Shown here: positions 35,175 to 44,283 of the stretch, piece by piece
Position numbering within the stretch: the stretch's first letter is position 1
Layout: the number at the start of each line of letters is the position of its first letter
Assembly: GCF_005153485.1 (NCBI RefSeq)
Contig: NZ_CP039740.1
Span: 496,001 to 560,000 of the forward strand
Origin: Pseudolabrys sp. FHR47
Lineage (GTDB): Bacteria > Pseudomonadota > Alphaproteobacteria > Rhizobiales > Xanthobacteraceae
Length of the DNA: 64,000 bases
Reading direction: 5' to 3'
Notes under the pieces: model-generated
What the model saw: the letters and a program-made list of their open reading frames with translations, nothing else
What the model was told of the DNA's origin: nothing
Database searches by the model: none
Program-made: the position numbers and the translations under genes

Positions 35175-36662
35175 TTACTCCATCACCAGCTTCACTTTCT
35201 CGCCCGGCTTGAGCTTGTCGTTCGCCGAGAAGCCGTTGAGCAGCAGGAAGCGGGCGAGCTTGTGGTCGCTCGCCATGCGGTCGGCGAGCTTGTCGATGGT
35301 GTCGCCGGGTTTCACCGTGACGACGCGGATATGCAGCGGCTTCACGCCGGCGCTTTCCTTCAGGCTCATGCGGCGGAAAGTCGAGACCGATTCGCGGAAG
35401 GCACGGTCGTTCTCCGCCGTCAGGCTGCGCGCCGCGAAGATGAAGCGATAGACATCGCTGCCGAAGCGCACCGCGAACAGCCGGAACGACCAGCGTTCGC
35501 CTTTCGCCGCCGCGGTGGCGGCCTGGAACCCGTTGACGGTGAACTCCTCGGCGCTCGACGGATCGACATTGTCGATCCAACCCGACTTCAGATAATCGCT
35601 CAGGCGCTGCTCCGCCGGCACGCTGACGACGTCGAGCCGCAGCGCTTCGTCGCCGCCGTCCTTGAGGCCGAGCACGGCCTGCGCGGTGTTGTCGAGCGAG
35701 AAGCGGTCCGGCGCGACGAAGGTGAAGCCGAGCTTGGGATGCAGGAAACGTCGGCCGCGGGCGAAGCCTTCGCTCGGGTCTTCGCCATAGACCATCCCGT
35801 CAATGGCGGCGAGGTAGGCGTCGCGATCGCGCGTGCCGTTGCCCGGTCCGCCGACCTGGCGCGCATTGGCGAGCGCGTTCTTGACGCGCTCCGGCGTTGC
35901 CGGATGGCTCGACATGAAGTCGACGACCTGAGGATCGACGTTCTCGGTCTTGCGGCCGTTCTTGAGATCGGCATTGCGCTGCATCGCGGTGAGGAAGCGC
36001 GCGGCGCCGAAGCTGTCGAAGCCGGCACGTGAGGAAATGCCGACACCGATGCCGTCGGCCTCGAATTCCTGGGCGCGAGAGAAGCTCGCAAGCGTCAGCT
36101 TCGACTTGGCCAGCGCCAGGGCGCCCATGTTCGGATCGCTCAGCACTTCGCTGACCACCTGGCTGACCAGCGCGTTCTGGCGCGCCTGCTCTTCGCGGAT
36201 CGCGGCATGGCGCGCGATCACATGGCCCATCTCGTGCGCCAGCACCGAGGCGAGTTCGGCCTTGTCGGCAGCGAGCGCGATCAGACCGCGCGAGATATAG
36301 AGATTGCCGTTCGGCAGAGCGAAGGCGTTGATCGCCGGAGAGTTGAGCATCGTGACCTGATATTTCAGGTCCGGCCTCTCCGATGCCGCGACCAGCTTCG
36401 CTACGGTCTGTTCGATGTCGGCTTGTAGCCGCGGGTTCTCGTAGACACCGCCATAGGAGGCGAGGATGCGGGCATTCTCGCGCACCGTTGCCGTCGGCGG
36501 CGCCTCGCGCTCGATGGTGCGCGGGATCGGTAGCGAGACCTGGCGCGGCGTGCTCGGCGCTTGCGTGCAGCCGGCCAGCACGGCCAGCGACAGCGGCACG
36601 GCAAGCCAGAGACGCCGCGTGCGCGGCCTCCGCATACTCGATTGGCTCACCGTGTTACGCAT
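35175..36662 (-). CDS. M48 family metalloprotease lipoprotein with LysM domain
   Basis: The 495-residue protein has a lipobox LAGC (Cys32) and the zinc site ASVLAHEMGHVIARH (HExxH at 143-147). Next to it is ISRGLIALAADKAELASVLA, and the third ligand Glu falls in QEFEADGIG. The C-terminal 50 residues form a LysM motif (VKPGDTIDKLADRMASD, LLLNGFSANDKLKPGEKVKL), implying peptidoglycan binding. It is a periplasmic BepA/LoiP-like protease probably acting in envelope quality control. ATG codons at 36662 and 36635 are both possible starts. Confidence 0.88.
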   Translation of the reverse strand: MRNTVSQSSMRRPRTRRLWLAVPLSLAVLAGCTQAPSTPRQVSLPIPRTIEREAPPTATVRENARILASYGGVYENPRLQADIEQTVAKLVAASERPDLKYQVTMLNSPAINAFALPNGNLYISRGLIALAADKAELASVLAHEMGHVIARHAAIREEQARQNALVSQVVSEVLSDPNMGALALAKSKLTLASFSRAQEFEADGIGVGISSRAGFDSFGAARFLTAMQRNADLKNGRKTENVDPQVVDFMSSHPATPERVKNALANARQVGGPGNGTRDRDAYLAAIDGMVYGEDPSEGFARGRRFLHPKLGFTFVAPDRFSLDNTAQAVLGLKDGGDEALRLDVVSVPAEQRLSDYLKSGWIDNVDPSSAEEFTVNGFQAATAAAKGERWSFRLFAVRFGSDVYRFIFAARSLTAENDRAFRESVSTFRRMSLKESAGVKPLHIRVVTVKPGDTIDKLADRMASDHKLARFLLLNGFSANDKLKPGEKVKLVME

Positions 36663-36665
36663 GTT

Positions 36666-37406
36666 CTAGTCAATCAACTCGATCTGTTCGGGCACGGTCA
36701 CGTCGATGACCGGGCCGCTGCGCCGCTCGACAATGCCGCGCACCCGGATGCGGCGGCGCTCCAGCATTTTCGGCTCAACCCCGGCGGCTGTGAAATTACG
36801 CGCCTCCCGTTTCGGGATAGTGACTGCGAGGTCCCGCGTCCAGCGCCGCCCGAAATTGACATAAATAGTGGCCCCGCTCTCGCGAACCGACAAGACTTGG
36901 CCCTCAACCAGGGCGAATTGCCCCAATTCGGCGGCCAACTTGGTTAAATTTTGGGAACTCAAAGGGGCGAAATTGGGGTCGGCCCACAGTCCGAGCCGGT
37001 CGGCGCGGGCGGCGCGCTCCGCTGCGAGAAGGAACTCGGAGCAGGCCCTGGAACCGGTGCGGGCCGCCACGCGGGCCCATCCGGCTTTGACGAGGGCGAC
37101 TTGCAGAAGTTCCACGCTATCGCCAGCGGCGGCGAAGGCGACGACGCGGCCATAGCGGTCGTCGGCTACGCGTTCGAGGCGGACGCTGTGGCCCGCAATG
37201 AGCGCGCGCAGCGCGGCGCCGTCGGGCGGCGCCTCGATGCCGGCAAGGCGGATCTCGCGGCCATCGGCCAGCACGAGCGTGCGGCCGTCGCGGACCGCCG
37301 TGACCACGCTGCTGCCGGCCGGAGTGCCTTTGCACGGCGGCTCGGCGTGCGCCGGGAGAACGGTCGCGACAATCGCGGCGAATACAGACAAGGCGCGCGC
37401 CATCAT
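36666..37406 (-). CDS. Secreted thermonuclease-fold (SNase-like) protein
   Basis: The 246-residue protein has a signal peptide (MMARALSVFAAIVATVLPAH) and an SNase OB fold: TAVRDGRTLVLADGREIRLA, GIEAPPDG and DDRYGRVVAFAAAGDSVELL. The Arg...Glu and Arg catalytic positions of staphylococcal nuclease appear as REIRLAGIEAP and DRYGR. A second beta-rich domain follows (residues about 150-245). Close to, and same strand as, the M48 gene. ATG 37406 begins the signal peptide. Confidence 0.78.
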   Translation of the reverse strand: MMARALSVFAAIVATVLPAHAEPPCKGTPAGSSVVTAVRDGRTLVLADGREIRLAGIEAPPDGAALRALIAGHSVRLERVADDRYGRVVAFAAAGDSVELLQVALVKAGWARVAARTGSRACSEFLLAAERAARADRLGLWADPNFAPLSSQNLTKLAAELGQFALVEGQVLSVRESGATIYVNFGRRWTRDLAVTIPKREARNFTAAGVEPKMLERRRIRVRGIVERRSGPVIDVTVPEQIELID

Positions 37407-37452
37407 GCGGCCATTGTCGGAAGGGCCGCGTCGCGCCGTCAATGTTTATAAA

Positions 37453-39162
37453 TCAGGTTTTGCTGCCGGGCCGCGCCAGAAAGTCGAAGTCGCAGCCTTC
37501 GTCGGCCTGCTGGACGTGGTCGCGGTAGAGTTTGGCATAGCCGCGCTGCGCCACTTCGGGCACCGGAGGCGCCTGCCAGGCGGCTTGGCGCTTCGTCATT
37601 TCGGTGTCGTCGATCAGCACATCGATACGCCGCGCCTTGACGTCGAGGCGGATGCGATCGCCGGTCTTGACCAGCGCGAGCGGACCGCCGGTTGCCGCTT
37701 CCGGGCTGATATGCAGCACGATGGTGCCGAAGGCGGTGCCGCTCATGCGCGCATCGGAAATACGCACCATGTCCTTGACGCCCTGCTGCGCCAGTTTTTT
37801 CGGGATCGGGATATAGCCGGCTTCCGGCATGCCCGGCGCACCGATCGGGCCGGCATTGCGCATGACCAGGACGTCTTCGGCTGTGACGTCGAGCGCTGGA
37901 TCGTCGATACGCGCCGTCATGTCGGCGACTGAATCGAACACGACAGCGCGGCCTTCGTGCTGCATCAAATTGGCCGCCGCCGCGCCCTGCTTGAGCACGG
38001 CGCCGCGCGGCGCGAGATTGCCGCGCAGCACGACGAGGCCGCCTTCGCTCTTCAGCGGCGCAGTGCGCGGACGGATCACGGTCTGTCCCGGCACATCCTC
38101 GAAATCCTTGATGGCTTCGCCCAGCGTGCCGCCGGCAACGTGCCTGGCATCGAGCGCCAGAAGGTCCTTCAGTTCCTGCATCAGGCGCGGCACGCCGCCG
38201 GCCTGATGGAAGTGCTCCATATAATGCTGGCCGGTCGGTTTGAGATCGACCAGCACCGGGGTGGTGCGGCCGACGTCGTCGTAGGTCTCGAGCGCGATCG
38301 GGTTTTTGGTGCGGCCGGCAATGGCCGAGAGATGCACCACGCCGTTGGTCGAGCCCCCGATCGCCTGCAGCATGACGATGGCATTGCGGAACGCGGCCTC
38401 GGTCAGGATGTCGGACGGCTTCGGCCCGGCGCCCTTGGCCATCTCGGCGGCGCGCTTGCCGGTGGCTTCGGCGATGCGGACGCGGTCGGCGTAGGTCGCG
38501 GGCACCGAAGCGCTGCCCGGCAGCGACAGGCCGAGCGCTTCCATCATGCAGGCGATCGTCGAGGCGGTGCCCATCACGCCGCAGGTGCCGACCGACGGCA
38601 CCAGCCGCTCATTGGCGCGCTCGATGTCCTCGCCGCTCATGCGCTCGCCGCGGAATTCGCCCCAGAGCCGGCGGCAGTCGGTGCAGGCCCCGAGTTGCTC
38701 GCCCTTGAAATGGCCGACCAGCATCGGCCCGGTCGGCAGGACAATGGCTGGTTTGTCGGCGCTGGCGGCGCCCATCACCTGCGCGGGGATGGTCTTGTCG
38801 CAGCCGCCGATCAGCACGACCGAATCCACGGGGAGGGCGCGGATCATCTCCTCAGTGTCCATCGCCATCAGGTTGCGCAGGAACATCGAGGTCGGATAAG
38901 CGAAGCTCTCGTGGATCGATACGGTGGGGAACACCATCGGCATGGCGCCGGCCAGCATGACGCCGCGCTTCACCGCTTCGATGAGCTGCGGCACGTTGCC
39001 GTGGCAGGGGTTGAAGTCGGAATAAGTATCGGTGATGCCGACGATGGGGCGATCGAGGGCGTCGTCCGAATAGCCCATGCCTTTGATGAAGGCCTTGCGC
39101 AGGAACAGCGAAAACGCAGTGTCGCCGTAGCTGGTCAGGCCTTGTCGTAGTCCATTACTCAT
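37453..39162 (-). CDS. IlvD/Edd family sugar-acid dehydratase (L-arabinonate/D-xylonate dehydratase-like)
   Basis: The 569-residue Fe-S dehydratase shows the three cluster cysteines Cys53 (DFNPCHGNVPQL), Cys121 (LIGGCDKTIPAQ) and Cys194 (SVGTCGVMGTAST). The sugar-acid branch sequence VSIHESFAYPTSMFLRNLMA and a length below 600 favour L-arabinonate or related aldonate dehydratase over ilvD or edd. It removes water from a sugar acid to give a 2-keto-3-deoxy acid. Downstream of TRAP genes on the same strand, so it probably acts on the imported substrate. Confidence 0.85.
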   Translation of the reverse strand: MSNGLRQGLTSYGDTAFSLFLRKAFIKGMGYSDDALDRPIVGITDTYSDFNPCHGNVPQLIEAVKRGVMLAGAMPMVFPTVSIHESFAYPTSMFLRNLMAMDTEEMIRALPVDSVVLIGGCDKTIPAQVMGAASADKPAIVLPTGPMLVGHFKGEQLGACTDCRRLWGEFRGERMSGEDIERANERLVPSVGTCGVMGTASTIACMMEALGLSLPGSASVPATYADRVRIAEATGKRAAEMAKGAGPKPSDILTEAAFRNAIVMLQAIGGSTNGVVHLSAIAGRTKNPIALETYDDVGRTTPVLVDLKPTGQHYMEHFHQAGGVPRLMQELKDLLALDARHVAGGTLGEAIKDFEDVPGQTVIRPRTAPLKSEGGLVVLRGNLAPRGAVLKQGAAAANLMQHEGRAVVFDSVADMTARIDDPALDVTAEDVLVMRNAGPIGAPGMPEAGYIPIPKKLAQQGVKDMVRISDARMSGTAFGTIVLHISPEAATGGPLALVKTGDRIRLDVKARRIDVLIDDTEMTKRQAAWQAPPVPEVAQRGYAKLYRDHVQQADEGCDFDFLARPGSKT

Positions 39163-39188
39163 TCACGCCGTCCATTACGTCGCGCATT

Positions 39189-40529
39189 CTAGGGGCAGAT
39201 CCAGCCTTCGCCGCTCGGATTGCGGAAGCAGCCGACCGACTGGGGCAGAAGATGTTTGGGCAGCCATAGCACGATTTCCGGGAAGTAGATGGCGAAAGCG
39301 ATCGCGGCAAAAAAGATGAGGTAGATCGGGAAGGACGCCACCATGGCGCGCGAAAACTTCACATTGACGAACTTGGCGGCCATCAGCAGGCATAGGCCAT
39401 AAGGCGGGGTGATGAGGCCGAAAGCCAGCGTGGTGATGATCACGACACCCATGTGGACGGCATTGATGTCCGCGCTCTTGGTCAACTCCAGGATCAGCGG
39501 CATGAAGATGATGATGGCCGGCACGGCGTCGATGAAGTCGCCGACGATGATGAAGAGTCCGACCAGCATCAGCATCATCAACTGCGGATCGTTGCCGGCG
39601 TAATACGCGATCCAGTCGGAGACCACAGCAGGCCCGCGCAGATAGGCGAGCATCCAGCCGAAGGCCGAGGCGGCGCCAATGGTGATCAGCGGGATCGAGT
39701 ACAGAAGTCCTGTGAGTGCGAAATCGCGCGGCAGATGTGGAAAATGCTTCGGATTAAGCAGTGGGATAACAACGACCAGGATGTAAGCGACGGCGATGAT
39801 GCCCGCTTCGCTCGGCGTGAACCAGCCAGTCAGGATGCCGCCCATGATGATGATCGGAATCATCATCGGCACTGCGGCTCGCTTGGAGGCATCGGTGAAC
39901 TGCGCAAAGGTCGCGCGCTTGTGCTTCATGCCGATCGGGCCGAAGAAGTGGCTGTAGATCATCAGACCGATGCCGATGAACACGCCAGGCGCGACGCCGC
40001 CCAGGAAAAGTCCGCCGATCGAAACATTGCCGGTGGCACCGTAGACCACGGCCATGATGCTCGGCGGGATCAGGTTGGCCATCGTCGCCGCCGAGGCGAT
40101 CAAGGCCGCTGTGAAGGCTTTGTTGTAGCCTTCGCGCGCCATTTCCGGTGCGATGGAGCGGCTCAACACCGCGACGTCGGCGGCCGACGAACCCGAAATG
40201 CCGGCAAAGAACATGCTGAACAAGGTGACGACCTGGGCAAGGCCGCCGCGGAAATGCCCGACCAGCGTTTGCGACAGGATGATCATGCGCTGGGTGACGT
40301 TGGCGGACGTCATCAGGTCGCCGACCAGGAGGAAGAACGGGATCGCCATCAGCGCTTCGACGTCCATGCCGTTGAAGATCTGGGCGATCATCGAGGCGTG
40401 GCTGACCGGCGTGAACGCGGTGATGATCAACACCGCGCCGATCAGTGCGAAGGCGACCGGCACGCCCATATAGCCGAGAAACAGGAACAGAAATCCCATC
40501 AGCAGGATAAGGAAGCCGTTGGTGGTCAC
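39189..40529 (-). CDS. TRAP transporter large permease (DctM-type)
   Basis: The 446-residue inner-membrane protein has about a dozen hydrophobic helices. DctM signatures include VPVAFALIGAVLIITAFTPV, NGMDVEALMAIPFFLLVGDL, FFAGISGSSAADVAVLSRSI and NLIPPSIMAVVYGATGNVSI. It forms the ion-coupled channel with DctQ. Its ATG overlaps the DctQ stop by 4 bp. Confidence 0.93.
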   Translation of the reverse strand: MTTNGFLILLMGFLFLFLGYMGVPVAFALIGAVLIITAFTPVSHASMIAQIFNGMDVEALMAIPFFLLVGDLMTSANVTQRMIILSQTLVGHFRGGLAQVVTLFSMFFAGISGSSAADVAVLSRSIAPEMAREGYNKAFTAALIASAATMANLIPPSIMAVVYGATGNVSIGGLFLGGVAPGVFIGIGLMIYSHFFGPIGMKHKRATFAQFTDASKRAAVPMMIPIIIMGGILTGWFTPSEAGIIAVAYILVVVIPLLNPKHFPHLPRDFALTGLLYSIPLITIGAASAFGWMLAYLRGPAVVSDWIAYYAGNDPQLMMLMLVGLFIIVGDFIDAVPAIIIFMPLILELTKSADINAVHMGVVIITTLAFGLITPPYGLCLLMAAKFVNVKFSRAMVASFPIYLIFFAAIAFAIYFPEIVLWLPKHLLPQSVGCFRNPSGEGWICP

Positions 40530-41077
40530 AGCGACTGCCTTCTTTCTTCCTCGGCGCCGCTCGGGTCGGCGAAGCCGTTCCTGAAGCCATTGACCATCTG
40601 CTCGATGGTGAACAAGGCGACGAATGCGCCGCTGATCGGAATCGCCGCATAGAGCGTGGCGAGCGGCGTCATCGACGGCATGCGCAGGCTTTTGAAGCCG
40701 TCGAGGAAGTTCAGATAGCCGTAATAGATCATGGCGAAGGCGACGCCCAGCACGCAGACCCGGTTGAACATCTCGAAGAACAACCGCGAACCGCCGCTCA
40801 TCGATTCGGCCAGGACGGCGAGATAGAGGTGGTCGTTACGGCGCGTCGCCGCCGCGACGCCGATAAAGATACCGTAGATGAAGAACGTCATCGTGGCTTC
40901 CTGCACCCACAGCCAGGGCCGGCCGATGGCGCGCGTGACGACGTCGCAGAACACCAGGAAGCTGAAGGCGGCGATGCAGATGCCGCACAGGATTATCAGG
41001 CCCTGCTCGAGCGGGTCGAGCATGCGCCATTTGAGGTGGCGCTGGTCTTGGATGACGAGGCTGTCAAAGCGCGGCAT
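40526..41077 (-). CDS. TRAP transporter small permease (DctQ-type)
   Basis: The 183-residue membrane protein has four helices; LWVQEATMTFFIYGIFIGVA carries the family's W-EE-like segment, followed by RRNDHLYLAVL. It pairs with the large permease. It lies about 57 bp after the binding-protein gene. Confidence 0.9.
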   Translation of the reverse strand: MPRFDSLVIQDQRHLKWRMLDPLEQGLIILCGICIAAFSFLVFCDVVTRAIGRPWLWVQEATMTFFIYGIFIGVAAATRRNDHLYLAVLAESMSGGSRLFFEMFNRVCVLGVAFAMIYYGYLNFLDGFKSLRMPSMTPLATLYAAIPISGAFVALFTIEQMVNGFRNGFADPSGAEEERRQSL

Positions 41078-41134
41078 GGCTGGCTTTCGGCAGGAGAAGC
41101 GGCGGGAGCTGTAGGGTGGCTCCCGCCTCGGCGC

Positions 41135-42133
41135 TTACTGGATGGTGCGGACCAGCTCGAGCACCTTGACCGCGTTGGGGCCGAGATCCTTGGCGAGCTT
41201 GTCCTGGATCGGCTTGCTGATCTGGGCAAAGCCGGACTTGTCGACTTTGCTGACGACTTTCACGCCCATCTTCTGGAGCTTGGCGAGGGCTTCATGCTCG
41301 AGCTTGAAGGCGGCAGCTGGTTCGTTCTTGGAGATTTCATCGGCCGCGGCCTGCACCCACTTTTTCTGTTCGTCGGTGAGGCTCTTCCACGCCTTGTCGC
41401 TGACGAACAGCGCAGCGTTGTTGGCTTCGTGCTCGGTGAGCGACAAAACCGGCGCCGGCTCGTAATGCTTGTTGACGAGGTAGTTGTTGATGCCGTTCTC
41501 GGCCATGTCGACGACACCTGTCTGCAACGAGGTGTAGACTTCGCCGAATGGCATGTGCACGACCTGCGCGCCATAGGCCGGGAACAAAGTGTCCTCGGTC
41601 ACAGTCGCCTGCACGCGCATCTTGATGCCCTTGATATCGGCGACCTTCTCGACCGGCTTCTTGCCGTACATGTGGCGCAGTCCCTGCGAGCCCAGCGCGA
41701 TCATGTGCGCGCCCTTGATCTTGGCGGCGTAGAGCTCGCGCATCGCGGCGATCACCTTGGCGTCGCCGAGCACTTTGATGGCGTGCGCCTCGTCGCGGAA
41801 GATGAAATGGATCGAGAACACGCCCGACTCCGGCTGCGCGGTCGAGGCGTTGGCGGTCGACAGCATCACGAAGTCGATGTCGCCGGTCTGCACCTTCTGC
41901 ATGGTCTGCGCTTCGGTGCCGAGCTGCGCGCTCGGATACTGGTTGATCGACATCGTGCCCTTGCTCAGCTCCTGCAGCTTCTTGTCGAACAGCGCGGCGC
42001 CGATGCCGTAGCCGCTCTGCTTGGGCTGATCGTAGGCGAATGAGAATTCACGCTTCTGCGCCGACGCCGGCGTGGCCAGGACGGCCGTTGCGGCAAGCAA
42101 TATGGCAAGTGTCGACAATTTGCGGATGAGCAT
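41135..42133 (-). CDS. TRAP transporter substrate-binding protein (DctP-type)
   Basis: The 332-residue periplasmic protein has a signal peptide, MLIRKLSTLAILLAATAVLA, cut near ASAQ. Family motifs are GIGAALFDKKLQELSKGTMS, the Arg-bearing KGIKMRVQATVTEDTLFPAY, and MPFGEVYTSLQTGVVDMAEN. TRAP binding proteins recognise acids through the conserved Arg, fitting a sugar acid. ATG 42133 is preceded by GGGAGGGAG. First gene of the transporter operon, with two operator-like palindromes upstream. Confidence 0.92.
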   Translation of the reverse strand: MLIRKLSTLAILLAATAVLATPASAQKREFSFAYDQPKQSGYGIGAALFDKKLQELSKGTMSINQYPSAQLGTEAQTMQKVQTGDIDFVMLSTANASTAQPESGVFSIHFIFRDEAHAIKVLGDAKVIAAMRELYAAKIKGAHMIALGSQGLRHMYGKKPVEKVADIKGIKMRVQATVTEDTLFPAYGAQVVHMPFGEVYTSLQTGVVDMAENGINNYLVNKHYEPAPVLSLTEHEANNAALFVSDKAWKSLTDEQKKWVQAAADEISKNEPAAAFKLEHEALAKLQKMGVKVVSKVDKSGFAQISKPIQDKLAKDLGPNAVKVLELVRTIQ

Positions 42134-42190
42134 CGGACTCCCTCCCTGAGAGTGTTTGAAGACGCCTTTGGACGAAGGCTTTTTCTTTGA

Positions 42191-42220
42191 ATTGTGCCGT
42201 GATGCCAGCAAGATTGTCAA
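42191..42220 (-). promoter_or_regulatory. Candidate promoter of the TRAP operon
   Basis: On the minus strand TTGACA (42220-42215) is followed by an 18-bp spacer and CACAAT (42196-42191). The -35 hexamer lies inside the proximal GntR-like palindrome, so a bound regulator would occlude it. Confidence 0.5.
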
Positions 42221-42225
42221 CAATT
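42212..42225. promoter_or_regulatory. GntR-type operator, proximal
   Basis: GATTGTCAACAATT contains the palindrome ATTGT-CA-ACAAT, resembling operators of FCD-class GntR regulators. It is 79 bp upstream of the TRAP binding-protein ATG. Confidence 0.65.
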
Positions 42226-42274
42226 CGACGCGGAATAGGCGCGCTGCAGCGCAAAATTGCCCTCGCGAAGGAAA

Positions 42275-42288
42275 GATTGTCAACAATC
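42275..42288. promoter_or_regulatory. GntR-type operator, distal
   Basis: GATTGTCAACAATC repeats the same ATTGT-CA-ACAAT palindrome exactly 63 bp from the proximal copy, close to six helical turns, and 13 bp beyond the 3' end of the GntR gene. Confidence 0.65.
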
Positions 42289-42300
42289 TTGGGTGTGGGA

Positions 42301-43002
42301 CTATTCGGCCGCCGGCTTGTGCGATGCGATCTCGGCGGCCTCGCGCAGCCGGCCGAGATACTTCTCCTTGTTCGGCCGCAGATGCTGCACGCACAATTCG
42401 GCCAGTGCCCAGTTGTCGCGGCCCTTGAGCTGCTCGATCATCAGTTCGTGCTGCTTGCGCGAAGCCTCGAGCGCCTTCGGGTCGGAGAAGGTCACGGTGC
42501 GGATCACGTAAGTCAGGTCCATGTACTGCTTGACCAAGGCCAGCAGGTGGCTGTTGCTGCACAGCGCGAAGATGGCGAGGTGAAAGCGGTCGTTGCAGGC
42601 GTGGATGCCGCGCAGGTCGCCGGCCTTCACGCAAGATGCGTAATCGCGCTGGATCTCGGCGATGCGTGCGACATTGTCCGGCTCGGCGGGCAGGCGGATG
42701 CGCAAGGCGGCCTGGCGCTGGATCATTTCGCGCACGTCGTAGATCTCCTCCACCTCGGCAATGGTGAAGGCGCGCACCGCGGCACCGACATTGCGGGTGT
42801 GAACCAGGATGCCTTTCTTCTCGAGCCGGGCGAAGGCGAGGCGGATGAAGTGACGCGAATGGCCGAAGCGCTCGAGCAGCGCCTCCTCGCGCAGCCGCTC
42901 GCCCGGTTTGAGGCGGCCGAAGATGATGTCGCTTTCCAGCGCTTCGGCAATCTCTTCGTCCGGGGTGCGCTTGTGCTGCGGGCTTGCGGCGTCGCCGATC
43001 AT
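42301..43002 (-). CDS. GntR family regulator, FadR/FCD subgroup
   Basis: The 233-residue regulator has an N-terminal winged helix (KPGERLREEALLERFGHSRH, then FIRLAFARLEKKGILVHTRN) and an all-helical FCD ligand-binding domain with candidate metal ligands in ACNDRFHLAIFAL. It probably represses the downstream TRAP-dehydratase genes until a sugar acid binds. It is just upstream of two identical palindromes matching this class. ATG 43002 was chosen because the domain starts soon after. Confidence 0.88.
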   Translation of the reverse strand: MIGDAASPQHKRTPDEEIAEALESDIIFGRLKPGERLREEALLERFGHSRHFIRLAFARLEKKGILVHTRNVGAAVRAFTIAEVEEIYDVREMIQRQAALRIRLPAEPDNVARIAEIQRDYASCVKAGDLRGIHACNDRFHLAIFALCSNSHLLALVKQYMDLTYVIRTVTFSDPKALEASRKQHELMIEQLKGRDNWALAELCVQHLRPNKEKYLGRLREAAEIASHKPAAE

Positions 43003-43089
43003 CGCTGACCTTGTCGTCCGGCGCGGAGGCGGCCGGACCCGGCCAAAATCATAGATGCATAAACCGGAATGCGGCAACCCGTGGGCTTT

Positions 43090-44148
43090 TCAGCCGATGG
43101 TTCGCTCCAGCAGCTTGAGCCAGTTTTCGCAGGCGATCTTGGCCATCAGTGCCTCGGAATAACCCTTGGCCCGCAGCGCCTCGAACAGCACAGGCAGCCC
43201 GGCCGCCGAGCCGATGGCCTGCGGTACCATGGCGCCGTCGAAGTCGGAGCCGAGGCCGACATGATCTTCGCCCAGCTTCTCGAGCAGGTAATCGAGATGC
43301 TGCACCATCAGCGCGACATCGGTATCTCCGCGCATCTGGCCGTCGGGCCGCAGGAAGCCGGTGGCGAAGTTCAGTCCGACCATGCCGCCGGTGTCGCGAA
43401 TGGCGGCAAGCTGTTTGTCGGTAAGGTTGCGCGGCGACGGACACAGCGCGTGGACATTGGAATGCGTCGCGACCAGCGGCGCCTTCGACAATCGCGCCAC
43501 GTCCCAGAAGCCTTTTTCGTTGATATGCGACAGGTCGATCAGGATCTTCAGCTCATCGCAGACGCGGACAAGGTCCTCGCCGGCGGTGGTGAGGCCGTCG
43601 CCGGTGTCCGGGCTCGAGGGAAACTGGAACGGTACGCCATGGCCGAAGATATTGGGTCGGCTCCACACCGGTCCGAGCGAACGCAGGCCCGCGGCATAGA
43701 GCACGTCGAGGAAGTGGAGCTTGTCGTCGATGGCGTCGGCGCCTTCGATGTGCGGCACGGCGGCGAGCGCGCCGCGCGCCATGGCGGCCCTGATCTCGGC
43801 GACGTTGCGGCAGATCGCGACCGCGCCTTGCGAGGCGCGTTCGACCTTCACCAGCATCGCCAGTTCGCCGACGATCGAGGCCCGCGCTTCGTCCATCGGC
43901 AAAGGCGGCGGCAGGGGCCGGGAAAATGCGCCGGTCGACGGCTCGGTCGTATTGGCCGCGCGGGGCGAGGGCGAGTAGAGCGCGAACAGGCCACCGGCAA
44001 AACCGCCCGCCTTCGCTTTCTTCAGGTCGATATGGCCGGCCTCCTCGCCCTGCAGGAAGTCGGCGACCGGGTCTTTCGAGGTGGATTTATAGAGCCGCAG
44101 CAGGACGTCGTTGTGACCGTCGAAAACGGGGATGGGAGAAGACATCAT
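43090..44148 (-). CDS. Membrane dipeptidase (peptidase M19)
   Basis: The 352-residue protein has the M19 metal site. FDGHNDVLLRLY gives His12 and Asp14, a Glu lies in VPHIEGADAID, and HVGLGSDFDGAMVPQAI is the C-terminal signature; ATHSNVHALCPSPRNLTDKQ is a substrate-side motif. M19 enzymes cut dipeptides, some with D-residues. It is on the same strand as the GntR gene, about 87 bp upstream, but there is no proof of a shared operon. Confidence 0.9.
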   Translation of the reverse strand: MMSSPIPVFDGHNDVLLRLYKSTSKDPVADFLQGEEAGHIDLKKAKAGGFAGGLFALYSPSPRAANTTEPSTGAFSRPLPPPLPMDEARASIVGELAMLVKVERASQGAVAICRNVAEIRAAMARGALAAVPHIEGADAIDDKLHFLDVLYAAGLRSLGPVWSRPNIFGHGVPFQFPSSPDTGDGLTTAGEDLVRVCDELKILIDLSHINEKGFWDVARLSKAPLVATHSNVHALCPSPRNLTDKQLAAIRDTGGMVGLNFATGFLRPDGQMRGDTDVALMVQHLDYLLEKLGEDHVGLGSDFDGAMVPQAIGSAAGLPVLFEALRAKGYSEALMAKIACENWLKLLERTIG

Positions 44149-44283
44149 TTTTTGCCTGAACTACACCAGAATCGGCGCACCCTAGCACGGCCCGGGTGGG
44201 TGGCGCCGGCGCAGTCGGAGGCTTCGACTTGACCGGCGATGTTTTCGCCCGGAAAGTCGGGCTTACAAAGCGGGCGAGCGACC

